From Amycolatopsis endophytica (lineage in GTDB: Bacteria; Actinomycetota; Actinomycetes; Mycobacteriales; Pseudonocardiaceae): a stretch of DNA of 64,000 nt. The translations under genes were made by a program, and so were the position numbers. The DNA is taken from contig NZ_JACCFK010000001.1 of the NCBI RefSeq assembly GCF_013410405.1, positions 5,084,001 through 5,148,000 of the forward strand, in the 5' to 3' direction. Below, in pieces: positions 53,163 through 61,404 of the stretch (its first letter is position 1; each line of letters starts with the position of its first letter). The notes under the pieces are model-generated. The model was not told the DNA's origin. It made no database searches and saw nothing but the letters and a program-made list of their open reading frames with translations.

Positions 53163-54074
53163 GTGACCGCCACGTCGGAACGTCTCGGGCAGATCGAGCA
53201 GGTCGCCGAGGGCGTGTACGCCTACGTCCAGCCCGACGGGGGCTGGTGCGTCAACAACGCCGGGGTGGTCGTGGACGGCGGGGAGTCCGCCGTCATCGAC
53301 ACCGCGGCGACCGAGCGGCGCGCGCTGGCGCTCAGGACCGCGGCGGCGGACGTCGGCGCCGGCCGGCCTTCGGTGCTCGTCAACACCCACCACCACAGCG
53401 ACCACACTTTCGGCAACGTGTTCTTCGCACCGGAAACGCTGATCGTGGCCAACGAGCCGACCCGCGCCGGGATCATCGAGAACGGGCTCAACATGCAGCA
53501 ACTGTGGCGCGACGTCGAGTGGGGCGCGGTCGGCGTGCGGCCCCCGGTCGTCACGTTCGAGGAGTCGCTGACCGTGCGGATCGGCGGCCTGCGGCTGGAG
53601 CTGATCACCGTCGGCCCGGCGCACACGATCGCCGACACCGTGGTGTGGATCCCGCGGCGGCGCGTGCTGTTCACCGGGGACGTGGTGATGAGCGAGGTCA
53701 CCCCGTTCACGCTGATGGGTTCGATCAGCGGTTCGGTCGCGGCGCTGGAAGCGTTGCGGCGCCTGAATCCCGCGGTCGTCGTGCCCGGCCACGGCCCGGT
53801 CGCCGGACCGGAGGTCATCGACGCGAACCTGGCCTACTTCCACCGGATCCGCGATCTGGTCGCCGACGGCGCCGGGCGCGCGCCGCTGGAGATCGCGGCC
53901 GCCGCCGGTGCCGGCCCGTTCGCCGGGTGGCTCGACAGCGAACGCCTGGTGCCCAACATCCGCCGTGGGCTGGCCGAGGCCCAGGGGCTCCCGCCGGGGG
54001 CGCCCCTGGACATCCTCGAGGCCTTCGGTGAGATGGTCACCTTCAACGGGGCGGCGCCTGCGTGCCATGCGTGA
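53163..54074 (+). CDS. MBL-fold metallohydrolase
   Basis: 303 residues from GTG 53163 (GGAGAG upstream). Metal motif H-H-H-S-D-H at 76-81, further ligands in G-P-A-H-T and F-T-G-D-V-V, and V-P-G-H-G-P-V. The group resembles SoxH/CphA-like and polyketide-associated MBL thioesterase/cyclase proteins. In type II clusters such enzymes release or cyclise the chain; that role here is inference from context. Its end overlaps the convergent monooxygenase gene by 32 bases. Confidence 0.82.
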   Translation: MTATSERLGQIEQVAEGVYAYVQPDGGWCVNNAGVVVDGGESAVIDTAATERRALALRTAAADVGAGRPSVLVNTHHHSDHTFGNVFFAPETLIVANEPTRAGIIENGLNMQQLWRDVEWGAVGVRPPVVTFEESLTVRIGGLRLELITVGPAHTIADTVVWIPRRRVLFTGDVVMSEVTPFTLMGSISGSVAALEALRRLNPAVVVPGHGPVAGPEVIDANLAYFHRIRDLVADGAGRAPLEIAAAAGAGPFAGWLDSERLVPNIRRGLAEAQGLPPGAPLDILEAFGEMVTFNGAAPACHA

Positions 54075-54390
54075 GCGGCTCGGGCTCGCGGGCGGCCAGG
54101 GTGGCGAAGAAGTCCGGCGCCACCTCGGTCAGCTCCTTGAGCTCGGCGAACCAGCCGAGCACCTCGGGGGAGCGCCGGTCGGCGGCGACCTGGTGCGCTT
54201 CCAGGTCCCGCCACTCGGCGAGCATGTAGTACTTGTCGGAGTGCCGGTGCGACTGGAAGAACCGCAGCCGCACGAACCCGTCCTGCTCGCTCATGTAGGC
54301 CACGATCAGGTCGATGATCTCCCGGAACCGCACCGGGTCCCCGGTGACCGTGATCGGGTTGATCATCGTGGTGGTCGTGAACTCGCTCAT
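54043..54390 (-). CDS. Antibiotic biosynthesis monooxygenase (ABM)-type small protein
   Basis: 115 residues. The fold is a ferredoxin-like ABM domain: N-P-I-T-V-T-G-D near 11, then D-G-F-V-R-L-R-F-F-Q-S near 40 and Y-M-L-A-E-W-R-D near 58. Small ABM proteins such as ActVA-ORF6 and TcmH oxidise anthrones to quinones without cofactors. Start overlaps the dehydrogenase stop (ATGA). Last gene of the three-gene operon. Confidence 0.78.
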   Translation of the reverse strand: MSEFTTTTMINPITVTGDPVRFREIIDLIVAYMSEQDGFVRLRFFQSHRHSDKYYMLAEWRDLEAHQVAADRRSPEVLGWFAELKELTEVAPDFFATLAAREPEPLTHGTQAPPR

Positions 54391-55325
54391 CGGGCGTCCT
54401 CCTCCTCGTCGCGCAGCGCGGCCAGCACGGCCAGCTGACGGCGGTCGCGTGCGGCGACCCGCTGCTCGTAGCCGTCCGTGCCGTAGGCGGTCTCGGTCTG
54501 GGCGATCAGCTCGGCGATGCCCTCGTCGTCCAGATCCGGCGTGCCCAGCTGCGACCAGCCCGCCGCGAGTCCCGCGCCGATGTGGCCGAACCACTGCCGG
54601 ATGCCGCCCGGCCCGCCGCCGAGGTGCAGGGCCTGGAACGGGCCGACCACCGCCCAGCGCGGCCCGAGGGAACCGGTGATGGCGTCGTCGACGTCGGCCG
54701 CGGTGGCCACGCGTTCCTGGATCAGGTGGATGCTCTCCCGCAGCAGGGCGGTCTGCAGCCGGTTCGCGATGAAGCCGGCGATGGGCCGGCGCAGCACCAC
54801 CGGCGTGCGGCCGAGCGCGGTGAGGAACTCGGTGGTCCGCTCGACGAGTTTCGGCTCGGTGTCCGGGCCGCCCAGGACCTCGACCAGCGGGATGACGTGC
54901 GGCGGGTTGAACGGGTGCGCGACGAGGACCCGGCCCGGCTGGGTGAGCCGCGCGCCGATCGCGTCCGGCAGCAGCGTCGAGGTGGACGACAGCAGCAGCG
55001 CGTCCGCCGGCGCGGCCCGTTCCACCGCCGCGAAGAGCTCCTGCTTGTCGGCCAGCCGTTCGCTGATGCTTTCCAGCACCACCTCCGCCCCGGTGACCGC
55101 CCCGGCGACGTCCGTCGTCACGGTCAGCCTGTCCAGCAGCGCGTCGGCGTCGGCGGCCAGCGCGGGCGCGTGCAGGCGGACCGCCGCGGTGAGCGCCTGC
55201 CCGGTTTCCGCCCGGCGCACCGCGACCCGGACCCGGTAGCCGGCGTCGGCCAGCAGGGCGGCCCAGCCCGCGCCGATGGTGCCGCCGCCGAGCACGGCGA
55301 CGGCTGGGGAATCAGTTGTGCTCAT
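54387..55325 (-). CDS. 3-hydroxyacyl-CoA dehydrogenase family protein (ActVI-ORF1 / lambda-crystallin-like)
   Basis: 312 residues, AGAAGGAG before ATG 55325. NAD motif G-G-G-T-I-G-A-G-W at 12-20, S-S-T-S-T-L near 113, V-A-H-P-F-N-P-P-H near 138 (catalytic His) and N-R-L-Q-T-A-L-L-R-E-S near 187. Two functions use this fold: L-gulonate/carnitine dehydrogenases and the pyran-ring reductase ActVI-ORF1 of actinorhodin. Its position between an ABM monooxygenase and an oxygenase favours the polyketide role. Confidence 0.8.
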   Translation of the reverse strand: MSTTDSPAVAVLGGGTIGAGWAALLADAGYRVRVAVRRAETGQALTAAVRLHAPALAADADALLDRLTVTTDVAGAVTGAEVVLESISERLADKQELFAAVERAAPADALLLSSTSTLLPDAIGARLTQPGRVLVAHPFNPPHVIPLVEVLGGPDTEPKLVERTTEFLTALGRTPVVLRRPIAGFIANRLQTALLRESIHLIQERVATAADVDDAITGSLGPRWAVVGPFQALHLGGGPGGIRQWFGHIGAGLAAGWSQLGTPDLDDEGIAELIAQTETAYGTDGYEQRVAARDRRQLAVLAALRDEEEDAR

Positions 55326-56413
55326 TCGGCACTCCTTCTGTCGGTCGACTCTTCGAGGAGCTGCAGCCACGCCGCCGACGCCTTGTCGAACCGCAGCGCG
55401 ACGTGACTGGAAGCGGTGTGCACGTCCCGCCAGAACCGTTGCAGCGGACGGTCCCGGGACTGTCCCGCGGTCCCGGCGGCGGTCACCAGCCGGTCCACGG
55501 CGCTGACGAGCAGGGACGCGGCGAGCGCGCTGTCGCGCAGGCCGCGTGCCACCTCCGCCGGGCCGGTGCCGCCCCGGTCGGCGGTGACCGCCACGCGGTG
55601 CAGCAGCAGGTGCGCGGCGTCGATCTCCCCATCCGCGCGGGCCACCCCGACCGGGACCGGGGAGCCGGGCCGCAGGGTGCCGCGGAAGTCGTCGAAGGCG
55701 CCGCGCCCGGCGCCCAGCAGGGGTGCGGCGAACGTGAGCCCGCTGATCGCCCGCAACGGGACCTCGAACACCGGGCCCGGGTTGCCGACGCTGCGGCCCG
55801 CGGCCGAGTCGGCGCTGCGGAACACCCGGTGCGCCGGCACGAGCACGTCGTCGAGCACCAGCGTGTGGCTCGCGGTGCCGCGCATGCCGACGGTGTGCCA
55901 GCTGTCCGCGGTCGTGAAGTCGGCGCGCGGCACCGCGGCGAATACCGGGCCCCCGTCCTCGGGGCGGGTGCAGGCCAGCGCCCAGTCCGCCGCGTCGATC
56001 CCGCTGGTGTAGGGCCAGTGCCCGCTGACGCGCCAGCCCTCCGGTGTCGCCCTGGCCCGGCCGCCCGGCACGAGCGCCGCCGCGACGAGGGCGTCCGGTC
56101 CCTTGTCCCACAGCTCGGCCTGCCCGTCCTCGGGCAGGTACGCGCCGAGCCGCGCCGAGTAGGCGAACAGCGAGGCGAGCCACGCCGCGGACGTGTCCGC
56201 CCGGCCCACGTCGGCGACCGCGCGGGTCAGCTCGGCGAACCCGCCTGCCCCGCCGCCCCAGCGCGCGGGCACGAGGTGGCGCGCGAACCCGGCCGACACC
56301 ACGGCTTCCACCGCCTCCGGGCCGACGGCGCGGTGGTCGTCGGCCTGGTCGGCGTGGCGCGCGGCGACGGCACGGGCGTGGCCGGCGTCGAGGACGTGCG
56401 GGTCGGCTGCCAT
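55322..56413 (-). CDS. Acyl-CoA-dehydrogenase-type flavin monooxygenase (oxygenase component)
   Basis: 363 residues from ATG 56413 (GGGAGA upstream). The fold is that of acyl-CoA dehydrogenases, but W-P-Y-T-S-G-I-D-A-A-D-W and the shortened C-terminus match the two-component group D oxygenases such as HsaA and ActVA-ORF5. They hydroxylate phenols with FMNH2 supplied by a separate reductase. No flavin reductase gene is in the window. First gene of the operon with overlapping ATGA joints downstream. Confidence 0.8.
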   Translation of the reverse strand: MAADPHVLDAGHARAVAARHADQADDHRAVGPEAVEAVVSAGFARHLVPARWGGGAGGFAELTRAVADVGRADTSAAWLASLFAYSARLGAYLPEDGQAELWDKGPDALVAAALVPGGRARATPEGWRVSGHWPYTSGIDAADWALACTRPEDGGPVFAAVPRADFTTADSWHTVGMRGTASHTLVLDDVLVPAHRVFRSADSAAGRSVGNPGPVFEVPLRAISGLTFAAPLLGAGRGAFDDFRGTLRPGSPVPVGVARADGEIDAAHLLLHRVAVTADRGGTGPAEVARGLRDSALAASLLVSAVDRLVTAAGTAGQSRDRPLQRFWRDVHTASSHVALRFDKASAAWLQLLEESTDRRSAE

Positions 56414-56478
56414 CCGCGTCTCCCTGGTGTGATCGGGGTTCCGCGGCGGCGGAACCGGCACTCCCAGGGTGGCGGTGG

Positions 56479-56497
56479 TCGCTGGAGACCGGGTCGA
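56479..56497. promoter_or_regulatory. 19-bp element shared with 53045 (copy 2)
   Basis: TCGCTGGAGACCGGGTCGA lies in the gap between the TetR stop (56517) and the oxygenase start (56413). See copy 1 at 53045. It probably marks the operon promoter. Confidence 0.5.
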
Positions 56498-56516
56498 GCG
56501 GCGCTCGCGCTCGGGG

Positions 56517-57167
56517 TCAGCTCAGCTCGGGGGCGTCCCGGAAGACGAGTTCGGGCCAGGCCGCCGCGGCGCCGGACAGCGCGGTGGTGCCGGGAGCGGC
56601 GAGCCCGTCCAGGATCACGTCGAGGAACCGCAGCTGTAGTTCGCCGGCCCGGGCCGCGTCGATGCTGGGCGCCGAGCGCAGTTGCGTCAGCAGCAGGTAG
56701 ACGTCGGCGGAGGTGACGCCCTCGCGCAGCGCGCCCTGCCGGTGCGCGGCGTCGACCAGCGCCTCCATCTCGGCGCGCAGGCCCGCGACCGCCTCGGCGA
56801 TCTCGCCGCCCGCGGCGGAATTGCCGATCAGCACGAACAACGAGCACGAGCGCGCCTCGACCATGCAGCGCATGAACCGGCGCAGCGCCGACCAGCCGTC
56901 CGGCTCTTCGGCGCGCGCCGCGCGCGCCTCCTCGGTGGCGCGCCGCATGGCGCCGAGGCACATCTCCCGCAGCAGGTCGGTCTTGCTGGGGTAGCGGCGG
57001 TAGATGCTGCCCATGCCGACCCCGGCCCTGGCGGCCACCGCGGAGACCGGGGCGTCCCACCCGTGCTCGATGAACACGTCGCGGGCCGCGGCGAGCACGG
57101 TCACGTCGTTGCGTTCCGCCTCGGCGCGCCGGCCACCGGCGGACGGTTTGCGAGCCACGGTTGCCAC
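56517..57167 (-). CDS. TetR-family regulator of the exporter/tailoring island
   Basis: 216 residues, GTG start without a clear ribosome site. HTH: P-V-S-A-V-A-A-R-A-G-V-G-M-G-S-I-Y-R-R-Y-P-S-K. It stands opposite the MFS exporter, with an inverted repeat over the exporter promoter between them, the usual arrangement for a drug-responsive repressor. Confidence 0.87.
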   Translation of the reverse strand: MATVARKPSAGGRRAEAERNDVTVLAAARDVFIEHGWDAPVSAVAARAGVGMGSIYRRYPSKTDLLREMCLGAMRRATEEARAARAEEPDGWSALRRFMRCMVEARSCSLFVLIGNSAAGGEIAEAVAGLRAEMEALVDAAHRQGALREGVTSADVYLLLTQLRSAPSIDAARAGELQLRFLDVILDGLAAPGTTALSGAAAAWPELVFRDAPELS

Positions 57168-57190
57168 GGGGGAAGTCTACAGGAGCGGAT

Positions 57191-57232
57191 CGTTCCGTTC
57201 GATCGACAGCCGCACGAACGGAACGGTATGCT
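57191..57232 (+). promoter_or_regulatory. Exporter promoter framed by a perfect 10-bp inverted repeat
   Basis: CGTTCCGTTC (57191-57200) and GAACGGAACG (57216-57225) are exact reverse complements, 15 bases apart. Between and after them lie TCGACA (57203, -35) and TATGCT (57227, -10) with 18-base spacing. A repressor on these arms would cover the -35. The same repeat may also control the TetR gene itself. Confidence 0.65.
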
Positions 57233-57266
57233 CCGCTCCGGAACATTGCCGCACAAGGAGCTGTCC

Positions 57267-58673
57267 GTGACCCCCGAAACCAGCACGACGTCCCCACCCG
57301 CACCGGCCCGCCAGGCGACCGGCCTGATCCTCGCCGTGTGCTGCGCCGCGCAGTTCATGGTCGTGCTCGACGTGTCGATCGTGAACGTCGCACTGCCCAC
57401 CATCCGCACCAGCCTGGGGTTCGACGCGCCCGGCCTGCAGTGGGTGGTCAACGCCTACACGATCGCCTTCGCCGGGTTCCTGCTCCTCGGCGGCAGGCTC
57501 GCCGACCTCTTCGGCAGGCGGCGCACGTTCCTCACCGGCGTCGCCGTGTTCACCGCCGCCAGCCTGCTGGGCGGGCTCGCGAACTCCGCGACCCTGCTCG
57601 TCGTCGCCCGCGCCATCCAGGGCCTGGGCGCCGCCGTGGTCGCGCCGGCGACCCTCACCGTGCTGGCCACGACGTTCACCACCCCGGAGAGCCGGGCGCG
57701 GGCCTTCGGCATCTGGGGCGGCGTGGTCGGCGCCGGTGGCGCGGTCGGCTCGCTGGCGGGCGGTCTGCTGACCGGTCTGCTGTCGTGGCGGTGGATCCTG
57801 TTCATCAACGTCCCGATCGGCGTGGTGCTGCTCGTGCTCGCCGCCCGCGTGGTGTCCGATGTGGACACCGGGAGGCGCGGGCGCACGCTCGACCTGTGGG
57901 GCGGGCTGTCCGCGACCGTCGGCGTGATGGCGCTGGTCTACGGCATCGTCGGCACCGAGGCCCACGGCTGGGCCTCGGTGCACACGCTCGTCGCGCTCGG
58001 CGGCGGCGTGGTGGTGCTCGCCTTCTTCCTGCTCGACCAGGCGCGCCTGGCCAAGGACCCGCTGCTGCCGCTGGACATCTTCCGGCACCGCAACGTGGTG
58101 GCCGCGAACCTCGTCGTGTTCGCCAGCGGGGCCGCCCTGTTCGCGATGTTCTACTTCCTGACGCTGTTCCTCCAGCAGGTGCTCGGGTACGGGCCGGTCG
58201 CGGCCGGACTGGCCTACCTGCCGCTGGCCGCGGCACTGACGGTGTCGGCGCGCGGATCGGCGAAGCTGCTGCCGAAGTGGGGGCCGCGAACCCTGCTGCT
58301 GGGCGGTCTCGCGCTGACCGCGATCGGGCTCGGCTGGCTGGCGCTGCTGACCGGCGCGTCGACCTTCGCCGGGGGAGTGCTCGGACCGACGATCGTCGTC
58401 GGCATCGGGCAGGGCGCGGTGATGGCTTCGGCGACGATGGCCGGGACCGCGGGCCTGCCGATGCACCAGGCCGGTCTCGCGTCCGGGCTGATCAACGCCA
58501 CGCGCCAGCTCGGTGGCGCCATCGGCCTGGCCGCGCTGGCCGCCGTCGCCTCGGGCGCGCGCAGCCCGGAGTCGGGATACGTGCTGGCACTGGCCATCGC
58601 GGCGATCATCGCGGTGGCGGCGCTGGCCGCCGCGGCGGCCGCTCCGGGGAAGCCGCGGCCCGCGGCGGAGTAA
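57267..58673 (+). CDS. DHA2-type MFS drug exporter (EmrB/QacA subfamily)
   Basis: 468 residues from GTG 57267, AAGGAG six bases upstream; ATG 57228 overlaps the -10 and is rejected. Helix 1 motif V-V-L-D-V-S-I-V-N-V-A-L-P, loop G-R-L-A-D-L-F-G-R-R-R-T, and motif C near 125 (G-A-V-V-A-P-A-T) mark a drug:proton antiporter with 13-14 helices. It probably exports the product of the adjacent tailoring genes. Confidence 0.9.
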   Translation: MTPETSTTSPPAPARQATGLILAVCCAAQFMVVLDVSIVNVALPTIRTSLGFDAPGLQWVVNAYTIAFAGFLLLGGRLADLFGRRRTFLTGVAVFTAASLLGGLANSATLLVVARAIQGLGAAVVAPATLTVLATTFTTPESRARAFGIWGGVVGAGGAVGSLAGGLLTGLLSWRWILFINVPIGVVLLVLAARVVSDVDTGRRGRTLDLWGGLSATVGVMALVYGIVGTEAHGWASVHTLVALGGGVVVLAFFLLDQARLAKDPLLPLDIFRHRNVVAANLVVFASGAALFAMFYFLTLFLQQVLGYGPVAAGLAYLPLAAALTVSARGSAKLLPKWGPRTLLLGGLALTAIGLGWLALLTGASTFAGGVLGPTIVVGIGQGAVMASATMAGTAGLPMHQAGLASGLINATRQLGGAIGLAALAAVASGARSPESGYVLALAIAAIIAVAALAAAAAAPGKPRPAAE

Positions 58674-58686
58674 CCATCCCAAGCAA

Positions 58687-58725
58687 GGAAGGGGCGCCTC
58701 GTTCACGAAACGAGGCGCCCCTTCC
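58687..58725. terminator. Bidirectional terminator, 17-bp perfect stem
   Basis: GGAAGGGGCGCCTCGTT and AACGAGGCGCCCCTTCC pair perfectly around the loop CACGA. It lies 13 bases after the exporter stop and 11 bases beyond the stop of the leftward DUF1684 gene, and can serve both. Confidence 0.85.
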
Positions 58726-58736
58726 CGTCGAACGGC

Positions 58737-59618
58737 TCAGCGGGCCCAGGCCGACGGCTGCTCCATCCACAGCGGCAGCTGCTCACCGGCCTCGATCGCG
58801 ACCGGGAGCGTGTTTCCCGGCGGGGGCAGCGCGCACGTGGTGTACGGCGAAAACCCGCACGGGCCGTTGACCGTGCGGTTGAAGTCCAGCTCGAACTCGA
58901 ACGCGCCCCCGTTCGCGCTCGCCGGCCGCGGCGCGAACACCAGCCGCGCCCCGGCGAACGTGGTGACTCCGCTGGTGCGGTCCCGGAACGGGATGTGCAG
59001 CTCGTGCTCCGGCCCGGCATAGACCTCCAGCGCGTGCTCCCCGTCGCCCAGCTCGAACACCACCCGCCCGAAGACCCCCAGGTCCTTGACCTTGTTCTCG
59101 ACCATCGACCGCAGCACCACCGGGCGGCGGCCCTCGTAGGGCTCGTACCGCGCCGGGACGATCCACTTCGGATCGAACGGGTAGGTCGGCACCCCCAGCT
59201 CGAGCCGCCTGCTGGCCACGTACGGGTCGCGCGGCTGGATCCCCAGCTGCACCGGCTGGGAGGTCTGCGCGGGGAACAGCACCGGGCTGATCACCACGTC
59301 ACCGTGGCGCACCGTCCGGACCTCACGCGGGCGCGTGGCGTCGAAGACCTCGGCGACCCCGTCGACCGGGCGGTCCTCCAGCACCAGACCGTCGTCGGCG
59401 GCGGCGCGCACCAGGAGGCGCCGCGAGTCCTCGACCCACCACGACCCGGGCACGTCGTCGAAGCTCTCGGGGCGGTCACTGAGCCAGTACAGCCCGACGG
59501 GGGAGAGCAGGCCGTAGGGCGAGCCCAGGTAGTCCAGCCAGGCACGGCGGAACTCGGTCCACTCGGCGTGCAGGCGCGCGGCGGACCGCGCTGTCCCGGC
59601 CGCGGGCTGATCAGACAC
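58737..59618 (-). CDS. DUF1684 domain-containing protein
   Basis: 293 residues; the GTG at 59618 overlaps the aromatase stop. The family signature is clear: W-L-S-D-R near 47, then the conserved C-terminal F-N-R-T-V-N-G-P-C-G-F-S-P-Y-T-T-C and L-P-P-P-G-N-T-L-P-V-A-I-E-A-G-E. The function of DUF1684 is unknown. Translation coupling with an aromatase/cyclase suggests a part in the same pathway. Confidence 0.83.
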   Translation of the reverse strand: MSDQPAAGTARSAARLHAEWTEFRRAWLDYLGSPYGLLSPVGLYWLSDRPESFDDVPGSWWVEDSRRLLVRAAADDGLVLEDRPVDGVAEVFDATRPREVRTVRHGDVVISPVLFPAQTSQPVQLGIQPRDPYVASRRLELGVPTYPFDPKWIVPARYEPYEGRRPVVLRSMVENKVKDLGVFGRVVFELGDGEHALEVYAGPEHELHIPFRDRTSGVTTFAGARLVFAPRPASANGGAFEFELDFNRTVNGPCGFSPYTTCALPPPGNTLPVAIEAGEQLPLWMEQPSAWAR

Positions 59619-60558
59619 GGCTCGCCTCCACGTTCTGCTTGGCCAGGTTCAGGGTGGCCAGGCTGTTGGTGCCCAGCGCCTCGCGCACCTGCCGGCGCGC
59701 CGAGAAGAGCGTGGCCTCCGAGCCCAGGATCTCGGTGACCTTCTCCGGCCGCAGGACGACGGTGTGCCGCGAGGTGGCCACGACGCCGTCACCGGTCTCG
59801 GTGAACCGCCACCGCCCGGTGTGGGCGGACATGATCGGCGGGACCGTGGTCTGCTTGTAGACGATGCTCTCGCCGGGGAAGCACACCCGCACCGACTTGG
59901 TGGTGTGCACCGAGCCGTCGGCCGAGCGGGTGTCCATGTCGATCGTCTGCACGCCGCCGTCGTCCTCGGTGAACGCCAGCCGGGCGACGTGGGGCAGCCG
60001 CTCCTCCCACAGGTCCGCCCGGTACACGAAGTCGTAGACCTCGGCCAGAGATCCGCGCACGGTCACCGAATCCTCGAACGAGAACACCAGCTCCGCGCGC
60101 CGCTGCCCGAGTTCGGCCGCCGCGCGCAGGGCGTCCAGCTCGGCGCCGGTGTTGCGGTCGATGGCCGCGGTGACCCACTCCACGTGAGCGGGTTCGTCGT
60201 TCTCGACGGAGAAGTCGTGCCGGAACTCGACCAGTGTCGTGCCGTCGCCCGCGTCGCCGATGAGCCACTCGCCGCCCATGCCGAGCACCGGTGGTGAACT
60301 CACCTCCTGGCGGAAGGCGACGCGCAGCGCGACCGGGTCCAGCTCCCGCCGCGAGGTCCAGTCGCGCACCTCGCCGTGGGCGAAGGCCCAGATCCGCAGC
60401 ACCTCGGAGCGGTCGCCGCCGCCGGCCTTCTCGACGTGCACGGTGGGGGAGAAGGTGTGCGGCCAGCCGGAGGTGTCGGCGACCAGGTCGTAGACCACCC
60501 GTGGTGGCGCGGCGATCGCCACCGTGTGGTGCGTGTGGTGCAGTGCCGGTGTCGGCAT
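59611..60558 (-). CDS. Di-domain aromatase/cyclase of type II polyketide pathways
   Basis: 315 residues, GGGAGC before ATG 60558. Two START-like (SRPBCC) domains in tandem. The first begins H-H-T-V-A-I-A-A-P-P-R-V-V-Y-D-L-V-A-D-T and includes W-P-H-T-F-S-P-T; the second starts near 165 with S-V-T-V-R-G-S-L-A-E-V-Y-D-F-V. This is the architecture of ActVII/GrisARO-type enzymes that close and aromatise the first ring of a reduced polyketide. It is directly downstream of an ActIII-like ketoreductase. Confidence 0.88.
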   Translation of the reverse strand: MPTPALHHTHHTVAIAAPPRVVYDLVADTSGWPHTFSPTVHVEKAGGGDRSEVLRIWAFAHGEVRDWTSRRELDPVALRVAFRQEVSSPPVLGMGGEWLIGDAGDGTTLVEFRHDFSVENDEPAHVEWVTAAIDRNTGAELDALRAAAELGQRRAELVFSFEDSVTVRGSLAEVYDFVYRADLWEERLPHVARLAFTEDDGGVQTIDMDTRSADGSVHTTKSVRVCFPGESIVYKQTTVPPIMSAHTGRWRFTETGDGVVATSRHTVVLRPEKVTEILGSEATLFSARRQVREALGTNSLATLNLAKQNVEASRV

Positions 60559-60583
60559 CGGTGCTCCCTTGGGGTGTCGTGGA

Positions 60584-61366
60584 TCAGTAGTTGCCCAGCC
60601 CGCCGCACACGTTGAGCGCCTGCGCGGTGATGGAGGCGGCCACGTCGGAGATGAGGTAGCCGACCAGGCCGGCGACCTCGTCGGCCGTGGAGTAGCGGCC
60701 GAGTGGGATCTTGGCCTGGAACTTGTCGAGCACGTCGTCTTCGGTGACCTCCCAGTGCGCGGCGTAACCCTGACGGACCCGTTGCGCCAGCGGGGTTTCC
60801 ACGTAGCCGGGGCACACCGCGTTGACCGTGACACCGGTCTTGGCCAGCTCCAGCCCGACCGCCTTGGTGAACCCCACGACACCGTGCTTGGACGCGGAGT
60901 ACGGCGCGCCCAGCACCACACCCTGCTTGCCGCCGGTGGAGGCGATGTTGACGATGCGGCCGGCCGGGCCCGCCAGCAGCCGCCCGGTGGTCAGCACCTC
61001 CTTGGTCACGCGGAAGACGCTGGTGAGGTTGGTGTCGATGACGTCGAGCCACAGCTCGTCGGCGATCTTCGCGGTCTCACCACCGCCGTTGCGGCCGGCG
61101 TTGTTGATCAGCACGTCGATCCGGCCGTACTGCTCGGTGGCGGCGGTGACCGCGTGGTGGATGTCCTCGGCCGAGGTGACGTCCGCGGCGGTGCCGGAGA
61201 CCTCCAGTCCCTCGCCGCGCAACTTCTCCACGACCGTCGCGACGTTGCCCGCGTCGCGCGCCACTCCGAAGACGGAGATGCCGCGCTCCGCCAGGGTCCG
61301 GGTGACGGCGAGGCCGATGCCGCTCGTCGCGCCGGTCACGAACGCCACCTTCGGGGAATAGCTCAC
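60584..61366 (-). CDS. ActIII-like polyketide ketoreductase (SDR)
   Basis: 260 residues from GTG 61366 (GGAG upstream). T-G-A-T-S-G-I-G-L at 11-19, N-N-A-G near 88, Ser143, Tyr156, Lys160. Two stretches are almost identical to the actinorhodin C9 ketoreductase: I-V-N-I-A-S-T-G-G-K-Q-G-V-V and the end T-A-Q-A-L-N-V-C-G-G-L-G-N-Y. The P-G-G motif that in ActIII guides the side of hydride transfer reads N-G-G here. The gene starts 38 bases after the ABC ATPase stop, so read-through from the transporter genes is likely. Confidence 0.9.
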   Translation of the reverse strand: MSYSPKVAFVTGATSGIGLAVTRTLAERGISVFGVARDAGNVATVVEKLRGEGLEVSGTAADVTSAEDIHHAVTAATEQYGRIDVLINNAGRNGGGETAKIADELWLDVIDTNLTSVFRVTKEVLTTGRLLAGPAGRIVNIASTGGKQGVVLGAPYSASKHGVVGFTKAVGLELAKTGVTVNAVCPGYVETPLAQRVRQGYAAHWEVTEDDVLDKFQAKIPLGRYSTADEVAGLVGYLISDVAASITAQALNVCGGLGNY

Positions 61367-61404
61367 TGTTCTCCAGCTCCTTCGGTGAGACGACGGTTTC
61401 GCCC

